Shown here: piece after piece, positions 11,901 through 20,144 of the stretch
Numbering within the stretch: position 1 is the first letter of the stretch
How the letters are laid out: each line of letters starts with the position of its first letter
Assembly (NCBI GenBank): GCA_020284085.1
Contig: JACEVL010000153.1
Coordinates: 928,256 to 992,255 of the forward strand
Origin: Aporrectodea caliginosa
Lineage: Eukaryota > Annelida > Clitellata > Crassiclitellata > Lumbricidae
DNA: 64,000 nt
Reading direction: 5' to 3'
Position numbers and translations under genes: made by a program
The notes under the pieces: model-generated
Told to the model about the DNA's origin: nothing
Database searches by the model: none
What the model saw: the letters and a program-made list of their open reading frames with translations, nothing else

Positions 11901-13568
11901 TTCATTGTAGATGTCTTGTGGTGGTCTATTCTGGTGCTGGTTAGTGCTGGTGAAACCTCTGGACATGTGCGGAATAGCGGCGTTGTTATTTCGCATGTCT
12001 GCATTTCCTGTTGAAATACCGTTCGTGTTCGTGCCTTGTGCAATTACGTCTCTCCTTGGTTGCTGTGTTGGTGCGGCGTTGACTGCGGTAGTCGTCACAT
12101 CTAGACCTCTTGACATGTGCGGTGGCTCTGAAATCGAGCGTGGAGCGAGATTTCGTCGTCTCGTCTCATCATCAACCAGAGCTCGTGGTTCGTCCATCCT
12201 TTGGACGAAATTTGACCCGTGGCGCCCTCGTGTGAATGCATGGACAGTTTCGTCCGTATCATTAAATTCAAAATCAGTGTTTAATTGCACATTCCTCCCT
12301 CGTCTGTCTCGGTCATTTATTATTTCACAGTCCAAATCACCATCATTCACATCATGCATTCGTAATTCAGTATCGTTCCTACTGCGGATTTCACTGAATC
12401 GATTTTCATTTATAGGCCAGAAATTAATAAAATTCCTTCTCTCTTCTTCATTCTGAAAGTTCCTTCTTTCATCATCTCTTTCCTCTTCTACATCCATATT
12501 TCTACCATTTCTATTTGTCTGCCATTCACTATATTCTCCATCTTCGTTATCTATATAACGCTTTCCTCTGCTCTGGCTTCCATGCCTATCATTAAATCCT
12601 CTATCTTCGTCTTCATTGTAACGCTTTTCCCTGCCCTGGCTTCCATGTCGATTAGCATATCCTCTATCCTCGTCGTCAGTATAACGCAATTGGCCGTCGT
12701 ACCCTCTAGTGGGGTCTATCGTGGGCAACCTCCCCCCAGGATTCGCTAGGTCACTGGGTATTGGTGGGAGTACCTCGACCGCGTTGTCCTCGCCGCCAGC
12801 TAATCGACCGGAACCAGAAGTCCACGTTACATGCAGGGGAAAGGAGACCGAAGTGCTCCTTACCGGTTGACTGCCTTTGGCCAGCAGTCTTGCACTTCTT
12901 CTCACGGATTCAAGTCCTACAGGTCCTGTTTGGTCACTTATACCCTTATCCTTCTTTCCTGACGTGGCGGCAACGAGTGAAGGCGCGGCTGCTATCGGGG
13001 CAGCTTCCGGTCCTGTTCGGGACCGAATTGGGTCCTTTGGTTGGGCGACCTCAACTCTTACCTCTGCATCCCGTAATCTACTTATGGGACCTGTAGTCAA
13101 CACGGTAGGTCTGCCTACCAATGTGGATAACACTTCATCCATATCGAACTGTCTATGGGCCAGTTCCTCCAACTGACGGTTTAGAGAGGTCCACTCCTGT
13201 GCAGAGGACGTGGCCAAATCGTCCAGTCTCCGGTCTACATTATCATTTATTTGTCTGACTAGGCTGTTCATCCTCTGTTCCCCACTCTCATTACTCTGTC
13301 TCATTTGACCAGCCAGAGTGTTCATCCTATGTTCCACACTCTCATTACTCTGTCTCATTTGACCAGCCAGAGTGTTCATCCTATGTTCCCCACTCTCATT
13401 ACTCTGTCTGACCTGGCCAGACAGTGTACCTAGTCCATCCAACATCCTCTCCATCAAGGTGGTATTCGGGTCTGTGGCTGCCAACGGGGCATGTCTATCG
13501 CTAGGGCCTATACCTTCTCCCTCACCTTCTAGTGGACACAAAGAATCTAAAGACATGTCAATTTTCAC
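8988..13568 (-). CDS. Gag-like polyprotein with CCHC knuckle and aspartic protease
   Basis: An intact 1526-codon ORF. Residues ~1-296 are LTR-encoded and include three 18-residue heptad-like repeats (LAGQMRQSNES type, ~55-110), predicted coiled coil. Residues ~297-360 have two DEDRG-RHGSQ repeats, followed by an Arg/Asn/Asp-rich linker. Residues ~675-850 match a retrotransposon Gag capsid pattern (ANYIALGSYSG onward). A CX2CX4HX4C zinc knuckle lies at ~935 (CWTCGQPGHRAAEC). A retropepsin domain spans ~990-1115, with catalytic VDTGS at ~1013 and a GIIAGMDFL flap-distal motif. Residues ~1130-1526 are unrecognised, with a Pro/Ser/Glu-rich first part and a more globular end rich in Trp and Leu. 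No pol follows in any frame. The protein would act as a particle protein plus maturation protease of an LTR element whose polymerase comes from elsewhere. Confidence 0.85.
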   Translation of the reverse strand: MKIDMSLDSLCPLEGEGEGIGPSDRHAPLAATDPNTTLMERMLDGLGTLSGQVRQSNESGEHRMNTLAGQMRQSNESVEHRMNTLAGQMRQSNESGEQRMNSLVRQINDNVDRRLDDLATSSAQEWTSLNRQLEELAHRQFDMDEVLSTLVGRPTVLTTGPISRLRDAEVRVEVAQPKDPIRSRTGPEAAPIAAAPSLVAATSGKKDKGISDQTGPVGLESVRRSARLLAKGSQPVRSTSVSFPLHVTWTSGSGRLAGGEDNAVEVLPPIPSDLANPGGRLPTIDPTRGYDGQLRYTDDEDRGYANRHGSQGREKRYNEDEDRGFNDRHGSQSRGKRYIDNEDGEYSEWQTNRNGRNMDVEEERDDERRNFQNEEERRNFINFWPINENRFSEIRSRNDTELRMHDVNDGDLDCEIINDRDRRGRNVQLNTDFEFNDTDETVHAFTRGRHGSNFVQRMDEPRALVDDETRRRNLAPRSISEPPHMSRGLDVTTTAVNAAPTQQPRRDVIAQGTNTNGISTGNADMRNNNAAIPHMSRGFTSTNQHQNRPPQDIYNELLINRAYIPESAIMPVPYNKSTHNQATQHAPITPQEIDRWRSNTRADNFRTDDERLPAGYRTSTLIDNATDTNLPLSQPRTSTATQTISSGQFETYGYREMEINHSANTVPEQPAVSTVTRANYIALGSYSGTEQLEHFLYRLKICTRQNRWSSEDALNHLSCALKDGAAQLLWESQLDQPQTVEELIQKLRNRYGNQEERFLHQVQLQATRQRANDDLGTLVQEIRRLATLAFDGSPSLHSEAISIKAFLDGMFDRKISSRVLEHSPTTLDQTYRLAVRLTAYQRAERDSARHEDRNRNRVQTVRETETGFGYDSRQNGDRARGTQGQWSTDRRQRNNGRREPASQGNRNMNRGADQHWRGQGAQNYPVNRNWNSQMQCWTCGQPGHRAAECQYRGYTDDYGYTEIPEDGVTYRNRSIRSYRAREATVMNLQSTDNAAKPYLKVQVKGRTEWMLVDTGSNFCLGNARLFARAEIRPTRQRIFAANGLELTVVGQTEARILISGRTHYMRLILAEEIEGIIAGMDFLRQRDVKWNFSDNWLYIKGRRVVIHYKMRRGECNSVHGMRGTPARVRCHPTRPAELENDGQPRGPESLRREFETTTSSLMENQWEAETTLSKREREERNVLLGNAHKPFVTIMSKRTPNREITIDSRDKLQTPRETKENSHSVDSRARGGKKRKSQRRLEYNCIQWQLRTLSVRDEMATWNGSSNPAMDNREPVPEVELSDSLEAWLGQAADDILGRASTPQGPERNETGSRPSDTYSPISSVSDDVVLLDVQLPPSPPVAAQPMPLVYLSHPTWKIHTAGLLWRIFHHFQTQGHVGLQPTDMPLIRNLVPPSGLPMDIEPIVLCMIHTLASQEGVEEILRDWYRREGRMQTVHVANGHQLAPRLTPWSEGQPWSFGTWSLSTLLLNRFLSQPPGVREEQFLEGLTDVFASVNHEGWIVEILTATLFFVKNSAWVWSFLFRPQQ

Positions 13569-14665
13569 TCTTATTCAATACACTCGACAATAATCCACAA
13601 TACACGTATTATATTTCAATACTGGCAATCCTTCAGTAACACGTTTTCAATCAATTCAGTTATGCACAACAATCATACATTCGTCAGTCCGTTAGTCAGG
13701 CGGTGTGTGCAATTAAGCAATACCTCTCCCTCAATTTATCCCTTAATAATACACCAGTCGTGTAGCCAAAAAGGGGTTCACTATACCGTTCAGACGAGTC
13801 AATCCTCCTATACGTCTCTAGGCATCGGCATCAGTCCTCACAAGCGGCGCATAGACGTCTGTCGGACTTGACTGAGCGGCGACGGCTGTCGAGCGGCTGC
13901 ACAGCGACGGACAGTGGACGCGTAGACAGAGAGGCCTACTTCGTCTCGATTAATTATCTCCAGATAACGCAATCCAATGCTAAGCGCGGCGAAGACGTCG
14001 GTCTGACTTGACGGAGCGCGTCAATCAGTGGTTGGCTGCGCAGTGCGTAGAGTGGCCGCGTAGACGGAGAGATTTGACGACGTCGTAATTACCTCCAGGT
14101 AACGTAAACCAGGGTCGACACAGCGTGAACAGTAGTCGTAGATCAATGCAACTCAATGGCATTAAACTCTCAGGATGCGTCGTACATTAAGCGCAATTCA
14201 TCTCGATCATAACTTCAAACTACAGGCATTAAGACTCCTGTCTTAGAATTTCACAGAATACGTAGGACTCCGGTCCTAATACTATACGGCTCCCAATACG
14301 GCTATATCAACGACTATATCTGTAGATTCTCGAAAGCACACGGAAGGCATTTCCAACTTCTTCCGGGCTCACGGGCGTCACGTGACTAGCAAGCTTAATC
14401 CTCCGTAGCGCTTCTGTCGGACTGCCCCGACTCTTCAGTGCTCGGCGGTTTTGATCGCCGCGTGGCCGCGCGATGTCGCTAGCTGTCGCGTTGGCCTCTT
14501 GCGATTGGTCGAGCGCTCGACTGCCTGCGCTCACTGCAGGCTGTATGCGACGATTCCATACTTCCTCTTCCTCCTTTCCTCTCTTTCTGGCAGCGCTAGA
14601 AAATCTCTGTTGAATTATCTCTGGAGCTACATAATTCTAGTGGGGCTTAGTAGTAAAGCCTCACA
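12680..14665 (-). repeat. 5' LTR, containing the gag start codon
   Basis: The LTR starts TGTGAGGCTT at 14665 on the minus strand and ends at 12680 in TTATA, where the 3' LTR has TTACA, so the terminal CA has mutated to TA. The long ORF begins at 13568 inside this LTR, 1097 bp from its start, and runs through the LTR/internal junction without a break. About 1.1 kb upstream of the ATG would hold promoter and leader. I could not identify a TATA box with confidence. Confidence 0.88.
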
Positions 14666-14670
14666 CTTAT
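14666..14670. repeat. Right target-site duplication of LTR element (CTTAT)
   Basis: CTTAT directly follows the CA that closes the right LTR and matches 5538-5542. Five base pairs is typical for Gypsy-type integrases. Confidence 0.85.
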
Positions 14671-14749
14671 AGTATCGGGGACTGAAGATTTATACAGTAT
14701 CTCTGGGCATGCTGCACGGACGCTGGACGGTACCAGGTTTTCTACTGAT
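14671..14749. repeat. Short interspersed repeat shared with ~60510-60570
   Basis: The stretch TATCTCTGGGCATGCTGCAC and GGTACCAGGTTTTCTACTGATG resembles TATCTGTTGGCATGCTGCGC and GGTACCATGTTTCTGATG at about 60520-60560, so both are probably copies of one repeat. The hAT element at 14758 inserted next to or within it. Confidence 0.4.
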
Positions 14750-14757
14750 GCGTGTGT

Positions 14758-16000
14758 CAGGGCCGTTTTAAGGACTTTGGGGGCCCTAGGCACAAACCCT
14801 AACCTTAAACGTAGATCTAACCCGATTTCCGCCTCAATCTCTTAATCTCAGATAATAGAGTATTTTACATTAATGCATTGCATGTGCATTATGTGTCATT
14901 TCGTTAAATTTATTGATAAAATTATAAAGTTCTTATTGTTAATTTGTTATAGCCTACAAATAGAAAGTGAGATTGTAGGTCTGTTAAGTAAATGTTCGCT
15001 AAGCTTACATAGCCTACATCGATTGTCGGACATTTAGTTACAAACATCGCTTTCGTGTTTTACTCTCAACAAAGTTTCTTACAATATCATCGAAATTCAA
15101 AGACTCCAACACATCTATGCTCATGACAGACATGCATTTTAATCGATCTTGCATTGTATATACGGCTGTGAAGCTTGTTCTTGATTAACTTAAGTTTTGA
15201 GAAAAAACTTTCACCGGCAGGCTACAGTTTGTCACCTTCATTGACAGAAATATTCTTATTACAATTTCAACGTTTGGAAACGTTGATTCCAGATTGTCAT
15301 TCTTTATCATTGCATAGATTATTGACATAGATCGATGGCACTGCTGTTTTTGCAAATGACACTGACACATAGTCTAGTATTTCAGGTGTTCACATTCTGA
15401 AATTAGTTCGTGCTAGTCAAGATCTTGCAAGCTTTTCACTCTATTCTGTTATTTGCTCATCATTCAAATGGCCCACGTTAGTACATGGGGTTGAAATGAA
15501 GTAACAAGAGCAACTTTATATTTTTTTAAGTTAAATAGGTTTGCCAAGTTCACTACCGAGTGCCGACATGGCGACATCTACTAAACTTGAGAAAAATTAG
15601 AAATTTTTTACGCTCTCTTATAATTTAAAATTTTAAACAATTTAGAAACTGACTAGATTATAGGACTGAAAGAGATTTCACATTAAAAATTAATATTAAC
15701 TTGCCAAGACATAAAAAATTCTCTGATTGATTGATTTAAGTCTAACTTCTATAACGCTCTGAGCAGACTGCGCTTATTACCAATAATTTTATTTTACTAA
15801 AAATGCAAACGTTTGTTTAAAAATATGTTATTGTTCTTACTTCGCAGAATTGTTAAACTTATAATATTGATCATTAATATTATCCCATTATTATTAAGTG
15901 GTGGCGATGTAGTTTTTTCTTTTTTTGGCCGCCGCGGGGCCCCCTGTTGCGCGGGGCCCTAGGCACGTGCCTCGCGTGCCTAGGCCTTAAAACGGCACTG
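14758..16000 (-). mobile_element. hAT transposon, decayed, with 8-bp target duplication
   Basis: The ends are CAGGGCCGTTTTAAGG at 14758 and, reversed, CAGTGCCGTTTTAAGG ending at 16000. The flanks are GCGTGTGT at 14750-14757 and 16001-16008, a perfect 8-bp duplication typical of hAT. Both ends carry GGGGCCCTAGGCAC-type subterminal sequence. On the minus strand at about 15185-15330 a relic reads LESTFPNVEIVIRIFLSM followed by VTNCS, the C-terminal dimerisation region of ZMYM/SCAND3-like hAT transposases. The rest of the transposase is gone. Confidence 0.85.
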
Positions 16001-16008
16001 GCGTGTGT

Positions 16009-16515
16009 ATGTCTGCACAAAACTATAAATTTTCTTGTGACAGGTCACACGAAATTTGCGCCAAGCAAATGTTCAGGCGCACACCTGTTTCGAGCTTGCA
16101 GACATTGTTTGTGTGGTTAATAACTTCATGGTATCAGGAATTAATGTTGCACAGTTAGTGGGTGATGAAATTTGCCAGACCTATGTTCCTTGAAAAAACT
16201 GGCAGAAATTTCCTGAATCCAGTTTCAAGCCATTCCCACAAATAAAATTTTACCATCATTTTAGATTTTCTGCCAGAGAACCTGGCATTGTGTTTGCAAA
16301 ACTGTTTGCAGACTCAAATGAAGAAAGATTTGACCTGTGGGTTAAGCCAAATATTACTTTTAATCTGTGTCCTGACATTATTACTCCACCTGGTCTCGAT
16401 AGTAAAAGACAGTGGTACTTATTTAACCACATTAGGGACTTCTGTGCTGACGAAGCAAAGGATGTTTGCCCCAAACCATCTGTGCCTCTAGAAAAAAACT
16501 GCTGTCACTTCCAAG
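16009..16515 (+). pseudogene. Left part of an older coding repeat, split by a solo LTR
   Basis: A plus-strand frame is open from about 16250 to 16520 and includes FRFSAREPGIVFAKLFADS and later WYLFNHIRDFCADEAKDVC. It appears to be an old transposon-type ORF of a family I cannot name. It ends where the solo LTR (16516-18640) begins. The right-hand piece at 18641-18917 is open in a compatible direction, so the two were probably one ORF before insertion, with a frameshift near an A-run at about 16493. Confidence 0.5.
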
Positions 16516-18640
16516 TGTGAATATTTTCTAAAAATATTCCCTGAGTATTGCCATCATCATCACTGCTGCCAAAACCGACGCCCAGTCGCAGAAAAACACA
16601 GCTGTATGTGCGAGGCCGCTGATTGGCTGGAGCGACCCGTCTGCAGGCTGCAACCGTCAGAGCGTCCTATAAAATAACTGTCAAACGACCGCAATTTGCG
16701 CAATCCTGAGAAATCTTAAACGTGGAAGTCCTGTCGGATTAGCAGGTGATTTCAACGTCGAAAGGAAAAAGGATTCTGTTGCCCGTGGATATACCGATTA
16801 GCCACGTAAAAGTCGGCCATGTATTGTGAAACGAGCGAGTGCGAGCGTATCGTTTGATATCGTAATGCAACGAGTGTAAAGCGAGTGTAATTCTTCGACG
16901 TAGAACCGAGAACGGTGAAATTAGTGATTAACCTAGGTTCTGGCGTGGAAGACTGGGGATACATTGTGTCTGTGGAATATTCGACTGGTTGTGTAAATCG
17001 TCGAATGTATATATACCGTAAAGCGATAGCAAGCGACTGATGTGTCTGATCGTGAGGCATCGTAGGTAAAGAAAGGAAAGAATTGTGCGTGGTGTAGTTT
17101 ATAGTCGTGAATATCGAAGTCTGTTCGAATGGAGGATATAATTCAATTTCATGAAAGACGGATCTGAATTCTGTGCGAAAAAGACGAAAGTTCGATAAAG
17201 AAAGTTCAAGACTGGGATAAGTTCTGTCTATTGTGAATCTGCCTGAGCTGAGTTCAGGTGACGCGTTACGACGGGAAACTTACAACGGATTTTCCCTCGA
17301 TCACTTCTACCGCTGTGAGCCGAGCATTCTCGGCCAACGCTCAGACTGCGACCGCCTTCCGCTGCCTAACCCGCCCAAGTCTGAGGGGACCCATGAATGT
17401 TAAGTAGATCTGAATAATCAATTGGCTATAATATTTCTATAGGATAAACATAAAAGATAAACATAAACCTAATTAGTATTCAAAATCTAGAGACAGAATT
17501 CGTATAGCTGTAATCTAACTTAGTTTAAGATATCTAAAATCATCAGTATATTGTCAATGCTTTAATAATATAATCTAAAAATCATGTCTCGTCTGTCTCC
17601 GTCTATGGAGGGTTTATTTGAAGAAGGAGAAGAAGGAACTATGCAACGTAAGAGTGAGGAAAGGTCGCATAAAGATATGCCTGTCTCGGGTTTAGATTTA
17701 ATTCTGAGTAGAATGGAGCAGAGCTTTGGAGAAGTGTCGACTAGACTGACCGATATGTCGAAAGGACAGAAAGACGTGACGGGCAAATTGCGAGAGATGT
17801 CAGAGGGACAGAATGCATTGTCGGATGGACAGAATGAGTTGAGTAGAGGTCAGCGAGATTTGACTACGAAACTACGTGATATGTTAACCGGACAACAGGA
17901 CTTGACAGATGGATTAACCGACTTGACGAGACGAGTAAATGAACTGACAGAAAAGCAAGAGGACATGAGAAAAAGGCAGAATAAGGCTGAGGATATTATC
18001 GGTTCGGTGATTTACACCCAATCTGACAGTAACGATAGCGTTAACCGTCTCATTGAGGCTATACAGAGGAGGGAAGAAGTAGAAATAGGTGAGGGAGATA
18101 GAGACCGGAGTTCGAACCCATATCGATCGAAAGTATCGGTATCTGACCACCAATCAGGAGCACCCCCGTATGCACTTACCACTAACACCTCGGGGATAAA
18201 TGATGGACAGGAAGATGGACAGGGATGGGAAGCCAGTGCAGCTCAGCCTGCGGTAAGGGTTAGCAAACGACTGCAAGGTAAGAATCGTCCAGATTACCTT
18301 GCACTGCACAATGCCGGATTTCCTTTGCATGTACCCTCCTCTTTTGAAAGGGAATTGCCAGACCCTGGGTCATCTTCCACCCATCACGTGACCGGTCCAG
18401 ATGGGGTTGCAGTAACTCGGGTAACTCAACAGAGCGGAGTAGCGCCCGACCTGGCTCGAGTGAACCAACTGCCCACTGAAGGTGGACAGCATTCCCTGGC
18501 GCATGGAAGCCAGAGCCCCTCACCGATGGCGGGCGCCAGAGGAGAAAGCCTGTCTACCTCTCAGTGGGAAAACACACTAAGTTTTGGGGTAAGCCGAGGT
18601 CGAGACCGACAAGGCGACCCATCCGGCACCCAAGCTTACA
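16516..18640 (+). mobile_element. Solo LTR of a related LTR-retrotransposon family
   Basis: It begins TGTGAATATT and ends GCTTACA. It is flanked by CAAG at 16512-16515 and 18641-18644 (4-bp duplication). The 9.1-kb element's LTR also begins TGTGA and ends TTACA. The architecture matches: about 1.07 kb of leader, an ATG at 17584, and an open Gag-like frame to the LTR end. A TATAAAATAA box at about 16669 is a candidate promoter. No second LTR or internal region is present, as expected after LTR-LTR recombination. Confidence 0.75.
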
Positions 18641-18684
18641 CAAGGATGCTGTTGCTTATCTTGATCCAGCTATTTCACAAGTAG
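17584..18684 (+). CDS. LTR-embedded Gag N-terminal ORF (truncated, solo LTR)
   Basis: A 366-codon ORF. Residues 1-352 are within the LTR and the last ~14 are flanking read-through. Residues ~45-150 are a long run of short repeats of the type (L/M)(S/T)-GQ-(D/N)-L, predicted coiled coil. A basic-hydrophobic segment, VRVSKRLQGK then FPLHVPSSF (~225-255), parallels VRRSARLLAKG then FPLHVTW in the 9.1-kb element, the clearest sequence link between the two. No capsid, zinc-knuckle or protease domain is present because the internal region is lost. Confidence 0.55.
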   Translation: MSRLSPSMEGLFEEGEEGTMQRKSEERSHKDMPVSGLDLILSRMEQSFGEVSTRLTDMSKGQKDVTGKLREMSEGQNALSDGQNELSRGQRDLTTKLRDMLTGQQDLTDGLTDLTRRVNELTEKQEDMRKRQNKAEDIIGSVIYTQSDSNDSVNRLIEAIQRREEVEIGEGDRDRSSNPYRSKVSVSDHQSGAPPYALTTNTSGINDGQEDGQGWEASAAQPAVRVSKRLQGKNRPDYLALHNAGFPLHVPSSFERELPDPGSSSTHHVTGPDGVAVTRVTQQSGVAPDLARVNQLPTEGGQHSLAHGSQSPSPMAGARGESLSTSQWENTLSFGVSRGRDRQGDPSGTQAYTRMLLLILIQLFHK

Positions 18685-18960
18685 CAATTGCTGCAGCATC
18701 CAAAGATAACACCACTGCTAAGAACTTTAGAGCTGCTAGCCAATTAAACAAAGGTAAAGAAAGGAATGCTATGGCTTCTAGTGCAAGTAGTGCCATTCAT
18801 AACAGTAGCAAAGCTAAATCTAGCCAAGCTACAAGTTCTAAACTGGCTCCACAAGGCACAGCAAGGCAGAAACCTACCAGCAGTATTCATCCTGCAGAAG
18901 CACAGAAAGAGCATTAGAGCCTGGAAATCCCCCAGAAGTTGCTGCATCGAGTGCTCTCAG
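18641..18960 (+). pseudogene. Right part of the split coding repeat
   Basis: After the CAAG duplication the frame reads DAVAYLDPAISQVAIAAA followed by a Ser/Lys/Gln-rich tail, and stops near 18917. It is low-complexity at the end and has no identified domain. Its open direction and spacing suggest it continued the 16250-16515 frame before the solo LTR arrived. Confidence 0.4.
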
Positions 18961-19310
18961 CAGACCACTCGCAGTGGAAGACATGCTCGAAAAAATGTCA
19001 GATAAATGTATGAATGATAACCTGCTAATCATATTGAATTTTTATTTAGTTTTGAATTATTATTGCAACCATAAGTTTAATTGCTGAATGAAAATGTAAT
19101 GATGACTGTTAAAACTTAAATACATCGCACAATAAAGTTTTGTGGTTTGAAATTTGCATTTTTCCGATTTATTATTTCTGCGGTTTTTATAGTTCACACT
19201 CAAAATATCATATCATCTTGTATGAATTCAGCTTATGTTTAACATTATTTATAAGTTTACTGTGCTTGACAGGCCTAAACGACACTTGCCTTAGCAGCTG
19301 CTCTGCCTCC
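18961..19310. other. No gene recognised
   Basis: AT-rich noncoding sequence with an AATAAA at about 19131, perhaps the polyadenylation signal of the split coding repeat on the plus strand. Confidence 0.35.
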
Positions 19311-19318
19311 TCTCTTGA

Positions 19319-19708
19319 CAGCTCTAGGCGCCTTTACAGAAAACGGGGCCCTAGGCGCACACATTTTAGGGGGCTCTGAACTTGTAGACTGATGGTCTGA
19401 AACTATGATGATGTTTAACCAATCATGAGCTAAACCCACGAAGTAGAACTTGAAGCCGTTTATTGAGTTTATGGACGCTGTAAGCCTAATTATGATTATT
19501 TATAGAAGCTATTTTGAAGCAATGTGAAGTTATTTGATTATGTGAATGCCAAATTGTAAGAAAATAGAAAAATTGGGAATATTTAAAATAGATCAAAATA
19601 TAAAAATGTTATTTTTTATTATTTAAAAAAATTCATTTGTTTGGGGCCCTCCGAGGGTTGGGGGCCCTAGGCTTGCGCCTAGTGCGCCTACTGGTAAACG
19701 CGCCTCTG
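19319..19708. mobile_element. hAT MITE with 8-bp target duplication
   Basis: The ends are CAGCTCTAGGCGCC at 19319 and, reversed, CAGAGGCGCGTTTACC ending at 19708, both with GGGGCCCTAGGC-type subterminal motifs. The flanks TCTCTTGA at 19311-19318 and 19709-19716 are identical. The terminal repeats themselves have diverged. The interior is AT-rich and noncoding. Confidence 0.75.
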
Positions 19709-19716
19709 TCTCTTGA

Positions 19717-20100
19717 ACTGGACCACCTGGAAACCGGACTCAAACCTCCTTTTGACCATCGTCATCGTCTGAGGCGAGCAGTTCTTTTTCGAAGCATTGC
19801 CGTTTCCACAACATTCAGCCAGCCATCGCCGTTCTGAGCTCGTCTCCAGGTCGTGCGCAACCCAAAGTTCAGAGGGCACAGGACAGCTTCCACTGATCTT
19901 GTCCACATGTGGTGAGGGCGTCCAACTGGCCTTTTCCCTCCTCTGAGAGGGCTGGAAAGACCCTGGCCAGTGTGTAAAGTTAACGAATAGCCAGAGCCTC
20001 CTTCCCTGGATCATCTTCAACACTGGCAGGTGCATTTTGCAGTGGTAAATCAATGCATTTGTTACATGAGCCATGTAGGGGATGTGCAGTATCCTCCAGA
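19717..20100 (-). repeat. Unidentified coding-like repeat around the hAT MITE
   Basis: A 128-codon minus-strand ORF (19688-20074) starts right of the MITE and ends inside its right edge. Its sequence (LETSSERRWLAECCGNGN) has no family I recognise. It was probably part of an older repeat that the hAT MITE interrupted. Confidence 0.25.
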
Positions 20101-20144
20101 GGCTCCATCACTGGACTACCCGTTCGAAAACCCGTCCAACTTGA

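Larger units (their letters stand above)
5543..14665 (-). mobile_element. 9.1-kb LTR retrotransposon, gag-protease only, minus orientation
   Basis: Two direct repeats, 5543-7528 (3' LTR) and 12680-14665 (5' LTR), are 1986 bp each with a constant offset of 7137 bp. The outer ends are TG and CA, and the element is flanked by the 5-bp duplication CTTAT at 5538-5542 and 14666-14670. I found five differences between the LTRs, so the insertion is young. The internal 5151 bp carries the rest of a 1526-codon Gag/protease ORF and 1.46 kb of noncoding 3' sequence. No reverse transcriptase, RNase H or integrase motif is seen, so the element is probably mobilised in trans. No canonical tRNA primer-binding site (TGG-type) follows the 5' LTR. 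The polypurine tract before the 3' LTR is short (GGTTGGAAG). Confidence 0.9.

Noticed and set aside
8994..13176. Many plus-strand ORFs opposite the Gag/protease frame
   Set aside because: They are antisense shadows of the 1526-codon ORF. None shows a domain.
5545..14668. Simple segmental tandem duplication of a gene as the cause of the two 2-kb repeats
   Set aside because: The repeats have TG..CA ends, the whole is flanked by a 5-bp duplication, and the ORF encodes Gag and protease, so an LTR element explains them better.
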